This document shows, one piece after another, positions 7,120-12,758 of a stretch of DNA of 12,758 bases. The stretch is from TMP-24 sp964600685 (GTDB taxonomy: Bacteria > Pseudomonadota > Alphaproteobacteria > Rhodobacterales > Rhodobacteraceae). The notes under the pieces were generated by a model that was given only the letters and a program-made list of their open reading frames with translations, did no database searches and had not been told where the DNA came from. Within the stretch, counting starts at the first letter, position 1. Every line of letters starts with the position of its first letter. The position numbers were made by a program, and so were the translations under genes. The stretch is taken from positions 1 through 12,758 of the forward strand of contig CAZRKU010000092.1 of assembly GCA_964600685.1 (NCBI GenBank). The letters are read 5' to 3'.

Positions 7120-8334
7120 ATGTCGGTCAAAATTTCTGGACGGTTCATTCGTGGGGCGGCGATGGGGGTTTCGCTCCTGTCGCTGGCGGCCTGCGAAAGC
7201 AACGGGTTGTTTGACGGCGATCTGCGCCATCTGGGTCAGGGCGGGTTCGATACGTCGGACGCGGTCTTTCAGGCAACCTCCAACCGGCCAGCGCCGGATG
7301 CGCGCGGCATCATCTCCTATTCCGGCTATCAGGTCGCAGTGGCGCGGCAGGGGGACACGGTGGCCAGCATAGCGGCGCGCGTGGGCATTCCGGCAGGCGA
7401 ACTGGCCAGCTACAACGCGCTGGACCCGAACGCGCCGCTGCGCCGGGACGAGGTTCTGGCCCTGCCGCGCCGGGTCGATGCCGGTGCCCTGCCCGCAACC
7501 GGCCTTGCCACTGGCCCCTTGCCCGCAACGACGCCCGGCAGGCCGGGCGGCATCGACGTGTCGACGATCGCCGCGGGTGCGATCGACCGGGCGGAGGCCG
7601 GAAAACCGGCGGCGGCACCGGCGGCCAAACCCGCCGCCAGCCCGAAACCTGCAGCACCGACCGGGGCCGAACCCCTGCGCCACAAGGTCGAACGTGGCGA
7701 AAGCGCCTATTCGATCGCCCGGCTTTACAATGTGAACGTCAAGGCGCTGGCCGACTGGAACGGGCTGGGCAATGATCTTGCCGTCCGCGAAGGTCAGACG
7801 CTTTTGATCCCGGTCAGTGCCGGGGCGCCACCGCCGAGCGCGCTTGTGGTGACCGAACCGGGCGAAGGTTCGCCCACACCGACGCCGCCCTCGGCCAGCA
7901 AGCCTCTTCCGGCCGAAAAACCCGCAAAAGCGAGCGAGCCTGTGGCGACACCGCCTGCACCCGACCTCGCTACAAGCGCCCCTGCCACGAAACTCGCCAT
8001 GCCGGTGTCCGGCAAGATCATCCGCGGCTATCAGAAGAAGAAGAACGAAGGGATCGAAATCGCGGCTGCCGCCGGCACGGCCGTCGCCGCAGCCGGTGAT
8101 GGCACTGTCGCCGCCATCACCAAGGACACCGAGGGCGTGCCGATCCTGGTGGTGCGCCACGCAGGCAACCTCCTGACGGTCTATGCCAATATCGACGCGA
8201 TCACCGTCAAGAAGGGCGACAAGGTGAGCCGTGGTCAGCCCATCGCCGAGGTCCGCGCCTCCGACCCGGCTTTCCTGCATTTCGAAGTCCGGCAGGGGTT
8301 CGATTCCGTCGACCCGATGCCTTACTTGCAATGA
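7120..8334 (+). CDS. nlpD: NlpD-like lipoprotein: two LysM domains and a degenerate LytM (M23) domain
   Basis: This is a 404-residue envelope protein. A signal sequence ends in the lipobox LAAC (C25), so the mature protein is probably lipid-anchored. LysM domains at about 70-116 and 188-233 should bind peptidoglycan, and Ala/Pro-rich linkers separate the parts. The LytM/M23 domain covers about 292-404. Its HxGxD motif reads N309-E-G-I-E313, and the HxH motif reads F385-L-H387, so most zinc-binding and catalytic positions are lost. E. coli NlpD and EnvC are likewise degenerate and activate amidases, and I infer the same role here. GAGGAAA lies 8 bases before the ATG. It follows surE-pcm, as nlpD does in gammaproteobacteria, but no rpoS follows. 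The symbol is by domain layout and context, not proven orthology. Confidence 0.85.
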   Translation: MSVKISGRFIRGAAMGVSLLSLAACESNGLFDGDLRHLGQGGFDTSDAVFQATSNRPAPDARGIISYSGYQVAVARQGDTVASIAARVGIPAGELASYNALDPNAPLRRDEVLALPRRVDAGALPATGLATGPLPATTPGRPGGIDVSTIAAGAIDRAEAGKPAAAPAAKPAASPKPAAPTGAEPLRHKVERGESAYSIARLYNVNVKALADWNGLGNDLAVREGQTLLIPVSAGAPPPSALVVTEPGEGSPTPTPPSASKPLPAEKPAKASEPVATPPAPDLATSAPATKLAMPVSGKIIRGYQKKKNEGIEIAAAAGTAVAAAGDGTVAAITKDTEGVPILVVRHAGNLLTVYANIDAITVKKGDKVSRGQPIAEVRASDPAFLHFEVRQGFDSVDPMPYLQ

Positions 8335-8367
8335 CCGCTAGCCCTGCGCGGCAAAGCGCGGGGCGGT
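8334..8367. terminator. Hairpin at the nlpD/glxA-type convergent junction
   Basis: CCCTGCGC (8342-8349) pairs with GCGCGGGG (8356-8363), with one G-U pair and a six-base loop. ACCG/CGGT (8334-8337 with 8364-8367) extends it past a four-base bulge. The two convergent stop codons are only 3 bp apart, so the hairpin necessarily lies mostly in the last codons of the minus-strand gene. No T-run is seen. Confidence 0.35.
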
Positions 8368-9345
8368 GCCCTTCTGGCGGAAATGATTGCGGGCGGCGCG
8401 ATCTTCCTGCGGGCTGAGGCCAAATTCGTCGCGGTAATGGCGCACCATCGGCGTCGAGCTGGAAAAGCCGACCGCCAGCGCGACGGCCGTGATCGTCATG
8501 TCGGAAAACTGCACCAGCTGGCGGGCCTGCTTCATGCGGATCATCCGGTAATAGCGCAGGGGCGGCTGGCCGGTCGCCGCGCGGAAAGTGCGGTCGAACT
8601 GGCGCGCCGACAGACCCGCCCGCCGCGCCACCTCGGCAATCGGCAGGGGCTGTTCGACATGGTCGGAAAAGAGCCGGATCGCCGCCGCCACCGGGCGCGG
8701 CAGCGTGTCCTGCGTGCGGTCGGCCCTCCAGCCGGGTGTGCGCTGCATCACGTCAGGCCCGCGCACGACCGGGTGCTGGAACCAGCAGGCCACTTCGGTC
8801 ATCACCTCCGGCCCCAGATCATCCTCGATCAGCTTCAGCATCAGGTCGAACACCGCCGTCGCGCCCGCCGCCGTGATCCGCTTCCGGTCGATGGTGATCA
8901 CCGCCTCGCGCGCCTCAAGGTCGGGAAATTCGGCGGCAAAAGCCGCCTCGTAACACCAATGCACCGACGCGGCGTGACCATGCAGCAATCCCGCCCGCGC
9001 CAGTGGGAAGATCCCGCCGGAAAAGCCGCCGGTCACCACCCCCCGGCGGGCCAGCCAGCGGCAGTCCGCCCGCGCCTTCCTCGGATTCTGGAAATCCCCC
9101 GCCGGGCCGGACAGGAAAAACAGATAGTCGAGGCCGCGCGCGTCGGTGAGCGCAAGCGAGGGTTCGAACATCACCTCCGCCGATGAGGTCACCCGCGCCC
9201 GGTCCTCACCCACCACCGACCAGCGGAACGCGTGCTGGCCGGTGATTTCATTGGCCGCGCGCAGGGGCTCGATGGCCGAAGTCAGACATGCCATCGGAAA
9301 ACCGGGAAAGATCAGGAAACCAAGATGTTTCGTCGCATTCTGCAT
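8338..9345 (-). CDS. GlxA/GbdR-type AraC-family transcriptional regulator
   Basis: This is a 335-residue regulator with an N-terminal DJ-1/PfpI-like (class I amidotransferase-like) sensing domain, about 1-190 (start FLIFPGFPMACLTSAIEPLRAAN). It also has a C-terminal AraC/XylS DNA-binding domain, about 220-320, with helix-turn-helices near 234-258 and 283-308. The elbow where active DJ-1 enzymes carry cysteine reads GGFSGGIF (106-113), so this is a ligand sensor, not an enzyme. Known members of the family (GbdR, CdhR, ArgR) answer to glycine betaine, carnitine or arginine; the ligand here cannot be read. The ATG at 9345 gives the family N-terminus; no clear ribosome binding site precedes it, and a GTG at 9360 is the alternative. 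It diverges from the XRE-cupin gene and converges on the nlpD-like gene. Confidence 0.88.
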   Translation of the reverse strand: MQNATKHLGFLIFPGFPMACLTSAIEPLRAANEITGQHAFRWSVVGEDRARVTSSAEVMFEPSLALTDARGLDYLFFLSGPAGDFQNPRKARADCRWLARRGVVTGGFSGGIFPLARAGLLHGHAASVHWCYEAAFAAEFPDLEAREAVITIDRKRITAAGATAVFDLMLKLIEDDLGPEVMTEVACWFQHPVVRGPDVMQRTPGWRADRTQDTLPRPVAAAIRLFSDHVEQPLPIAEVARRAGLSARQFDRTFRAATGQPPLRYYRMIRMKQARQLVQFSDMTITAVALAVGFSSSTPMVRHYRDEFGLSPQEDRAARNHFRQKGTAPRFAAQG

Positions 9346-9478
9346 GTTGGGGGCATACACTTGCAGGAAAAAGCCATATACTGTCAGGAATAATATATTC
9401 GACAGGGTTTGCCTATTCTGATTTAGGCCATCCGTAACGATTTCCAAGCCGCCCAGATGGCGCCCGCCGGAGAGTGTC
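9346..9478. promoter_or_regulatory. Divergent AT-rich control region with two dyads
   Basis: This 133-bp gap separates two divergent regulator genes and contains the most AT-rich stretch of the window (about 9367-9425). The first dyad is CTGTC (9381-9385)-AG-GAATA (9388-9392)-ATA-TATTC (9396-9400)-GACAG (9401-9405). The second is GCCTA-N8-TAGGC (9411-9415 and 9424-9428). TATACT (9377-9382), TATATT (9394-9399) and TATTCT (9414-9419) could serve as -10 elements, but no good -35 was found for either strand. I infer that both regulator promoters and at least one operator lie here. Confidence 0.55.
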
Positions 9479-10147
9479 ATGACACAGACGAGTGTGAAAA
9501 CCGCCGCAAAATCAAAGGCTGCCGCCGCGGCCTTGACCCAAGACCCCCATCGGGTCTCCGAGCCGCGCGAAAAGAACCTCGAAGTGGCGATCGGCCGCGC
9601 GGTCAGGGCCTTCCGTCGGCAGAAGGCGATGACGGTTGCGGACCTCTCCAAACAGACCGGGCTTTCCATCGGCATGCTGTCGAAAATCGAGAATGGCATC
9701 ACCTCGCCCTCGCTCGCCACGATGCAGTCGCTGGCTCATGCCCTTTCCGTGCCGATCACCGCCTTCTTCCGCCGCTACGAGGAACGCCGCGAGGTCATGC
9801 ATGTGAAAGCCGGAAAGGCGGTCGAGCAGGAACGCGCCGGCACCCGGTCAGGCCATCAATACAACCTCCTGGGCCATATCGGGGCCAATGCATCGGGGGT
9901 GATCGTGGAACCCTACATGATCACCCTGTCAGAAACGTCGGACGTGTTTCCGACCTTCCAGCATGACGGGATCGAACTCCTGTACATGCTGGAGGGCGAG
10001 GTCGAATACCGCCACGGCGAGCAGACCTTCCTGATGGAGCCGGGCGACAGTCTTTTCTTTGACGCCGACGCCCCGCACGGGCCGGAAAAGCTGAACAAGC
10101 TGCCGGCGCGGTTTCTGAGCGTGATTTCCTATCCGCAGGCGGACTGA
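9479..10147 (+). CDS. XRE-family transcriptional regulator with C-terminal cupin sensor
   Basis: This is a 222-residue two-domain regulator. Residues 1-30 are a basic, Ala/Lys-rich tail. An XRE helix-turn-helix domain spans about 38-95 (TVADLSKQTGLSIGMLSKIENG at 52-73). A cupin_2 domain spans about 145-218 (HDGIELLYMLEGEVEYRHG, then PGDSLFFDADAPHG), with H162, E166 and H200 as likely metal or ligand contacts. Regulators of this layout sense small metabolites and often control nearby amine or amino-acid catabolic genes. I recall close relatives beside type III glutamine synthetase or N-methylglutamate synthase genes, but cannot verify that here. GGAGAG just before the ATG is a good ribosome binding site. 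Dyads upstream suggest autoregulation. Its stop lies 7 bp from the stop of the opposing membrane-protein gene. Confidence 0.9.
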   Translation: MTQTSVKTAAKSKAAAAALTQDPHRVSEPREKNLEVAIGRAVRAFRRQKAMTVADLSKQTGLSIGMLSKIENGITSPSLATMQSLAHALSVPITAFFRRYEERREVMHVKAGKAVEQERAGTRSGHQYNLLGHIGANASGVIVEPYMITLSETSDVFPTFQHDGIELLYMLEGEVEYRHGEQTFLMEPGDSLFFDADAPHGPEKLNKLPARFLSVISYPQAD

Positions 10148-10165
10148 CCGCGCCTCAGGCGCGGT
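10147..10165. terminator. Convergent hairpin whose loop is a stop codon
   Basis: ACCGCGCC (10147-10154) pairs perfectly with GGCGCGGT (10158-10165). The three-base loop TCA (10155-10157) is the minus-strand TGA stop of the small membrane-protein gene, and the left arm begins on the last base of the plus-strand stop. Only TT follows on the plus strand. It probably serves as a shared terminator or barrier between the convergent genes. Confidence 0.5.
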
Positions 10166-10433
10166 TCTGCCAGGTCCAGACTTCGGTCCGGATCCGCGCC
10201 TGTTTGTAGGCGTCATAGATCGACATTGCCCAGACGAAGATCCCGCCCGACAGCTTGCCGACCACCGAGACATCGGCCCCGGCGGTCTTGAGCGTGAACC
10301 CCCCCAGCAGCAGGATGAAGAACAGGAACCCCAGACCGCGCAGCGGCTGACGGTTCATGACCTGCCCGGTTCCGGGAAGAACGATGGCCGCCGCAAGAAC
10401 GACGAGGGGAGCCATGGGCTTGGCCCTGTTCAT
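10155..10433 (-). CDS. Small integral membrane protein, family unknown
   Basis: This is a 92-residue protein that I do not recognise as a named family. A first hydrophobic segment at 8-26 runs into the motif PGTGQVMNRQPLRG (20-33). A strong helix follows at 34-48 and a third, weaker one at about 56-71, then a polar C-terminus (DAYKQARIRTEVWTWQNRA). A PGxGQ-x-x-N-R/K-x(4)-G turn between helices recalls small TM2-like or DUF-type membrane proteins, but this is a loose resemblance. The ATG at 10433 overlaps the preceding gene's TGA (ATGA), which sets the start and implies translational coupling. A longer frame to 10490 would overlap that gene further and has an Arg-rich, unlikely N-terminus. It is probably an accessory to the membrane-anchored protein encoded before it. 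Confidence 0.65.
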   Translation of the reverse strand: MNRAKPMAPLVVLAAAIVLPGTGQVMNRQPLRGLGFLFFILLLGGFTLKTAGADVSVVGKLSGGIFVWAMSIYDAYKQARIRTEVWTWQNRA

Positions 10434-11119
10434 GCCGCCGCCCCTTCGGTGGCGGGTTCCGCCGAAAGGGCGGCGGAGATCGCGAGACACTGCGACAGGA
10501 GCGGGCGCAGCACCTCGGGCGCCAGCGGCACCATGCCCAGTTCCGCGTCACGGAAGATCAGATAACGCGAACGGTCACCCTCCTCCGCCAGCCAGACGAT
10601 GCGCAGGCCGCGCGGGCTGGCCAGGACCTCTTTCACGCGCGGCGAGAAGAAGGCCGCCCGAACGGCTTGAAGCGCGGTGCCCTGCGGCAGTTCATCGGGG
10701 TCATCGGTCCTGACCGCCAGATCGGCGGGGAAACCCGGCGGCGTCACAAGCTGCACCGGCAGCGCGCCGAAGCGGGAGAAGACCTCGCTTCCCGTGGGTC
10801 GCATCATGAAATCGGTGGTGGCGCGCAAGGGTTGCGGTGAAGGCACCGTCACCATCAGCCACAGGCTTGGCAACTTGCGGAAAGTCAGCGTATCGGGCAC
10901 CACCTGCAGGTCGAAAAGCTGCCCGGCGAAAGAGCCGTTCAGACGCGGGAAGCCATGATCCGCCCGGCCCCGCCGCAGTTCGGTGAAAAGCCCCGCGCAT
11001 TCGTCGAAATAGGCCAGCCGCGCCCTGATCCGATGGGCTGTTGCCGCCCTGATGCGCGCGAATGCCAGAACGATCAGCGTCAGCAGCGCCACCCCCGCCA
11101 AACCTGTCCAGATCGTCAC
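10430..11119 (-). CDS. Uncharacterised membrane-anchored protein downstream of the permease
   Basis: This is a 229-residue protein with one N-terminal membrane helix (about 3-20) followed by a basic stretch (RIRAATAHRIRAR, 22-34), which by the positive-inside rule places the rest in the cytoplasm. The soluble part has conserved-looking blocks FPRLNGSFAGQ (57-67) and FRKLPSLWL (80-88), and a C-terminal stretch with GLRIVWLAEEGDRSRYLIFRD-type alternation. I do not recognise the family. The GTG at 11119 is chosen because GAGGGG lies about 10 bases upstream and the membrane helix begins there; a longer frame to 11350 would run into the permease gene. It lies 59 bp after the permease stop and overlaps the next gene by four bases. 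An accessory or regulatory role for the permease is inference from position alone. Confidence 0.65.
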   Translation of the reverse strand: MTIWTGLAGVALLTLIVLAFARIRAATAHRIRARLAYFDECAGLFTELRRGRADHGFPRLNGSFAGQLFDLQVVPDTLTFRKLPSLWLMVTVPSPQPLRATTDFMMRPTGSEVFSRFGALPVQLVTPPGFPADLAVRTDDPDELPQGTALQAVRAAFFSPRVKEVLASPRGLRIVWLAEEGDRSRYLIFRDAELGMVPLAPEVLRPLLSQCLAISAALSAEPATEGAAA

Positions 11120-11145
11120 CAGCCCTGCCCCCCTCGAAAGGAACC

Positions 11146-11167
11146 GGCCCGCCTTGGAGGGCGGGCC
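11146..11167 (-). terminator. Perfect 8-bp hairpin between permease and downstream gene
   Basis: GGCCCGCC (11146-11153) pairs with GGCGGGCC (11160-11167) around a six-base loop. Read on the minus strand it follows the permease stop by 11 bases and leads into GGTTCCTTTCG, a poor T-tract. It may reduce read-through into the two downstream genes, so that the permease is made in excess, or protect the permease message. Confidence 0.45.
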
Positions 11168-11178
11168 AGAGATTCGGA

Positions 11179-12615
11179 TCAATAGCCCTGCGGTTTCGGC
11201 CAGGGCATGGTGAACTGCGCCCCCCGGCTGACGAAGCGGTACCGCCAGAAGTGGAACCAGAGCGACACCACGACGTAGAAGCCGATCATCGCCACCAGCT
11301 GCGTGCCATAGCCGAGGAACACCGCGAAGAAGGTGATCCCGCACAGGCACAGAAGCACGATTGCCGGCAGCGGGTGGAACGGATGTTCATAACCGCGCTT
11401 GATCGACCCCATCGGCCATTTGCGGCGGAAAAGGATGATGTTCAGCGGCATGAACGTATATTCCAGAAGCCCCGACAGGATCGAGAAGGTGATCACCTGA
11501 TCGAGCGGCGCGCCCAGGGCAAAGATCAGCGCGATGGGAACAAGGAAGATGATCGAGCGATAGGGCGTGCGGAACTTCGGATGCACCGCGCCGAACCAGC
11601 CCGGCAGATACTTGTCGCGGCCCATCGCGAACCAGGCACGGCTTGCGTCATTGATGCAGCCGTTGGCCGAAGCGAGCGTGGCAAAGAGCGTGCCGAAGCC
11701 CAGGAACCACACCAGCGCATTCGACCCCGACAGGCGCGCCGTGTCGAACAGGGGCGCGACCGAACCGTTTACCCCGTCGCCCAGAAACTCCCAGGGCAGC
11801 ACGCCGGTGGAGACATACCAGGTGAGCGTCGCTGCGATCAGCAGTGTCATGATCCCGGCCAGCGTGCCGAACGGCAGCGCGCGGGCGGGCGAGCGCACCT
11901 CCTCGGCCGCCTGGGTCGTGCCCTCGATCCCGAGGTAGTACCACAGGCCGAAATGCATCGCCGCCAGCACCCCGATCCAGCCGTAGGGCAGTTCATGCCC
12001 CTCCATCAGCGCCGCATGCTGCATGATCCCGCCGCCGAGCACGCCCGAGGTCGACAGGAACAGCACCAGGATCGCCACGAAGGCGAAGGCGGTGATGACG
12101 AGGTTGAAGGTCAGCGTCGCCAGAACCCCGCGGTAGTTCAGCCAGGCCAGGAACAGGATGACCAGCACGATGAAGGGCCGCTGGTCCAGTTCGCCCGTAT
12201 AGCCGGTCATGCCCGCCACGACATAGATCAGATAGCCCGCGGTGATCGCATTCGCGGCCTCCAGCATCGTATAGGCGAAAGTCAGGTAGAGACCGACGTT
12301 GAAGGCCATCAGCGGCCCGACGATATGTTTGGCCTGCGTATATTGCCCCCCGGCCGCCGCAACGGTCGAAGTCACTTCCGAATCGATCATCGCGACGCAG
12401 GTGTAAAGGATCCCCGCGAACCAGCAGGCGATCAGCGCCGCATAGGCCCCGCCCTTGCCGACCGCGAAGTTCCAGCCCATGTATTCGCCGACCAGAACGA
12501 TGCCCACGCCCAGCGCCCAGACGTGCGCGGGCCCGAGTACCCGGAGCAGGCCGACCTTGGTGCCATGCGGCCCCATGCCGTCCATCGTCTGTGAGGTGAT
12601 GTCCACTTGTGTCAT
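11179..12615 (-). CDS. APC-superfamily permease, ethanolamine/amino-acid permease-like
   Basis: This is a 478-residue inner-membrane transporter with about 12 predicted helices, typical of the amino acid-polyamine-organocation superfamily. The N-terminal part RVLGPAHVWALGVGIVLVGEYMGWN (25-49), then the helix pair ending in AAAGGQYTQAKHIVGP, resembles ethanolamine permeases more than the lysine or GABA branches. The substrate is not proven; small amines or amino acids are the reasonable range. A central GIEGTTQAAEEVRSPARALP block is the usual APC loop after helix 6. Start: ATG at 12615, ten bases after the preceding stop, with GAGGGGA between. The sequence is intact. It is the second visible gene of a minus-strand operon and the main clue to the role of its two unknown neighbours and perhaps of the XRE-cupin and GlxA-type regulators. 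Confidence 0.88.
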   Translation of the reverse strand: MTQVDITSQTMDGMGPHGTKVGLLRVLGPAHVWALGVGIVLVGEYMGWNFAVGKGGAYAALIACWFAGILYTCVAMIDSEVTSTVAAAGGQYTQAKHIVGPLMAFNVGLYLTFAYTMLEAANAITAGYLIYVVAGMTGYTGELDQRPFIVLVILFLAWLNYRGVLATLTFNLVITAFAFVAILVLFLSTSGVLGGGIMQHAALMEGHELPYGWIGVLAAMHFGLWYYLGIEGTTQAAEEVRSPARALPFGTLAGIMTLLIAATLTWYVSTGVLPWEFLGDGVNGSVAPLFDTARLSGSNALVWFLGFGTLFATLASANGCINDASRAWFAMGRDKYLPGWFGAVHPKFRTPYRSIIFLVPIALIFALGAPLDQVITFSILSGLLEYTFMPLNIILFRRKWPMGSIKRGYEHPFHPLPAIVLLCLCGITFFAVFLGYGTQLVAMIGFYVVVSLWFHFWRYRFVSRGAQFTMPWPKPQGY

Positions 12616-12625
12616 GTCTGTCCCC

Positions 12626-12758
12626 TCACCGATGGTGTTCTTCGGTCATCGCTTCAAGTTCGCCCTCGCGGGACGAGGTCAGAACCTCCTCCGAATATTG
12701 CGAGTCGATCTTGAACCAGTCGATCACCATGTAGAGGCCGAAGACGGCAGACAGGCCC
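12626..12758 (-). CDS. C-terminal fragment of an unidentified gene upstream of the permease
   Basis: An open minus-strand frame enters from the right edge and stops ten bases before the permease start. The 44 visible residues begin with the end of a hydrophobic segment (GLSAVFGLYMVIDWF) and finish with an acidic, hydrophilic tail (SREGELEAMTEEHHR). This looks like a membrane protein whose last helix is followed by a short soluble tail. The family cannot be named from so little. The tight spacing and shared strand indicate co-transcription with the permease. The TGA-GGGG junction supplies the permease ribosome binding site, so translation is probably coupled. Confidence 0.6.
   Translation of the reverse strand, partial: GLSAVFGLYMVIDWFKIDSQYSEEVLTSSREGELEAMTEEHHR

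Noticed and set aside
7600..7680. Ala/Pro-rich repeat in the NlpD-like gene as a DNA repeat
   Set aside because: It is a low-complexity protein linker between LysM domains, without exact tandem DNA units.
7045..8331. 428-codon minus-strand frame opposite the NlpD-like gene
   Set aside because: Arg/Gly-rich composition; the plus-strand lipoprotein with LysM and LytM domains explains this DNA.
8383..9186. 267-codon plus-strand frame opposite the GlxA-type regulator
   Set aside because: It is a shadow of the AraC-family gene, with an Arg/His-rich translation and no domain.
9346..9720. N-terminal extension of the GlxA-type regulator to 9720
   Set aside because: It would run across the control region and into the XRE-cupin gene; the family N-terminus begins at 9345.
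11062..12594. 510-codon open frame on the plus strand opposite the permease
   Set aside because: The translation is Arg/Gln/His-rich without domain or membrane segments, whereas the minus strand encodes a complete 12-helix permease.

Overview
The window is GC-rich, densely coded alphaproteobacterial chromosome, most likely Rhodobacterales (Rhodobacteraceae/Paracoccaceae). This rests on protein-level resemblance, the radA-cvpA-purF gene order and GC-heavy codon use; the species cannot be named from the sequence. No rRNA, tRNA, CRISPR array, insertion sequence or transposase was seen. Thirteen protein genes are well supported, two of them cut by the window edges: radA at the left, and an unidentified minus-strand gene at the right. 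One further short ORF is doubtful.

Left part (1-3322), plus strand: radA (recombination ATPase, 5' end missing), cvpA (inner-membrane protein) and purF (first committed step of purine synthesis, iron-sulfur type). Middle part (3342-5522): a DUF1284 protein with seven cysteines (+), an alpha/beta hydrolase (-) convergent with it, and a short-chain dehydrogenase (+) that lacks the usual catalytic serine. The divergent gap between hydrolase and dehydrogenase holds a GC hairpin followed by six T's, placed in the leader of the dehydrogenase gene.

Next (5599-8334), plus strand: surE, pcm and an NlpD-like lipoprotein. This is a stress-survival, protein-repair and cell-wall block known from many Proteobacteria, here without rpoS beside it. 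The NlpD-like protein has two LysM domains and a LytM domain that has lost most zinc-ligand positions, so it probably activates an amidase and does not cut peptidoglycan itself.

Right part (8338-12758): a GlxA/GbdR-type AraC regulator (-) diverges from an XRE-cupin regulator (+) across a 133-bp AT-rich gap with two dyads. The XRE-cupin gene converges on a minus-strand cassette, read right to left: an unknown C-terminal fragment, an APC-superfamily permease resembling ethanolamine/amine permeases, an uncharacterised membrane-anchored protein, and a 92-residue membrane protein whose start overlaps the preceding stop (ATGA). The regulators and cassette look like a nitrogen-substrate (amine or amino acid) uptake locus. 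This is the best candidate for something undescribed, chiefly because of the two unknown proteins that follow the permease.
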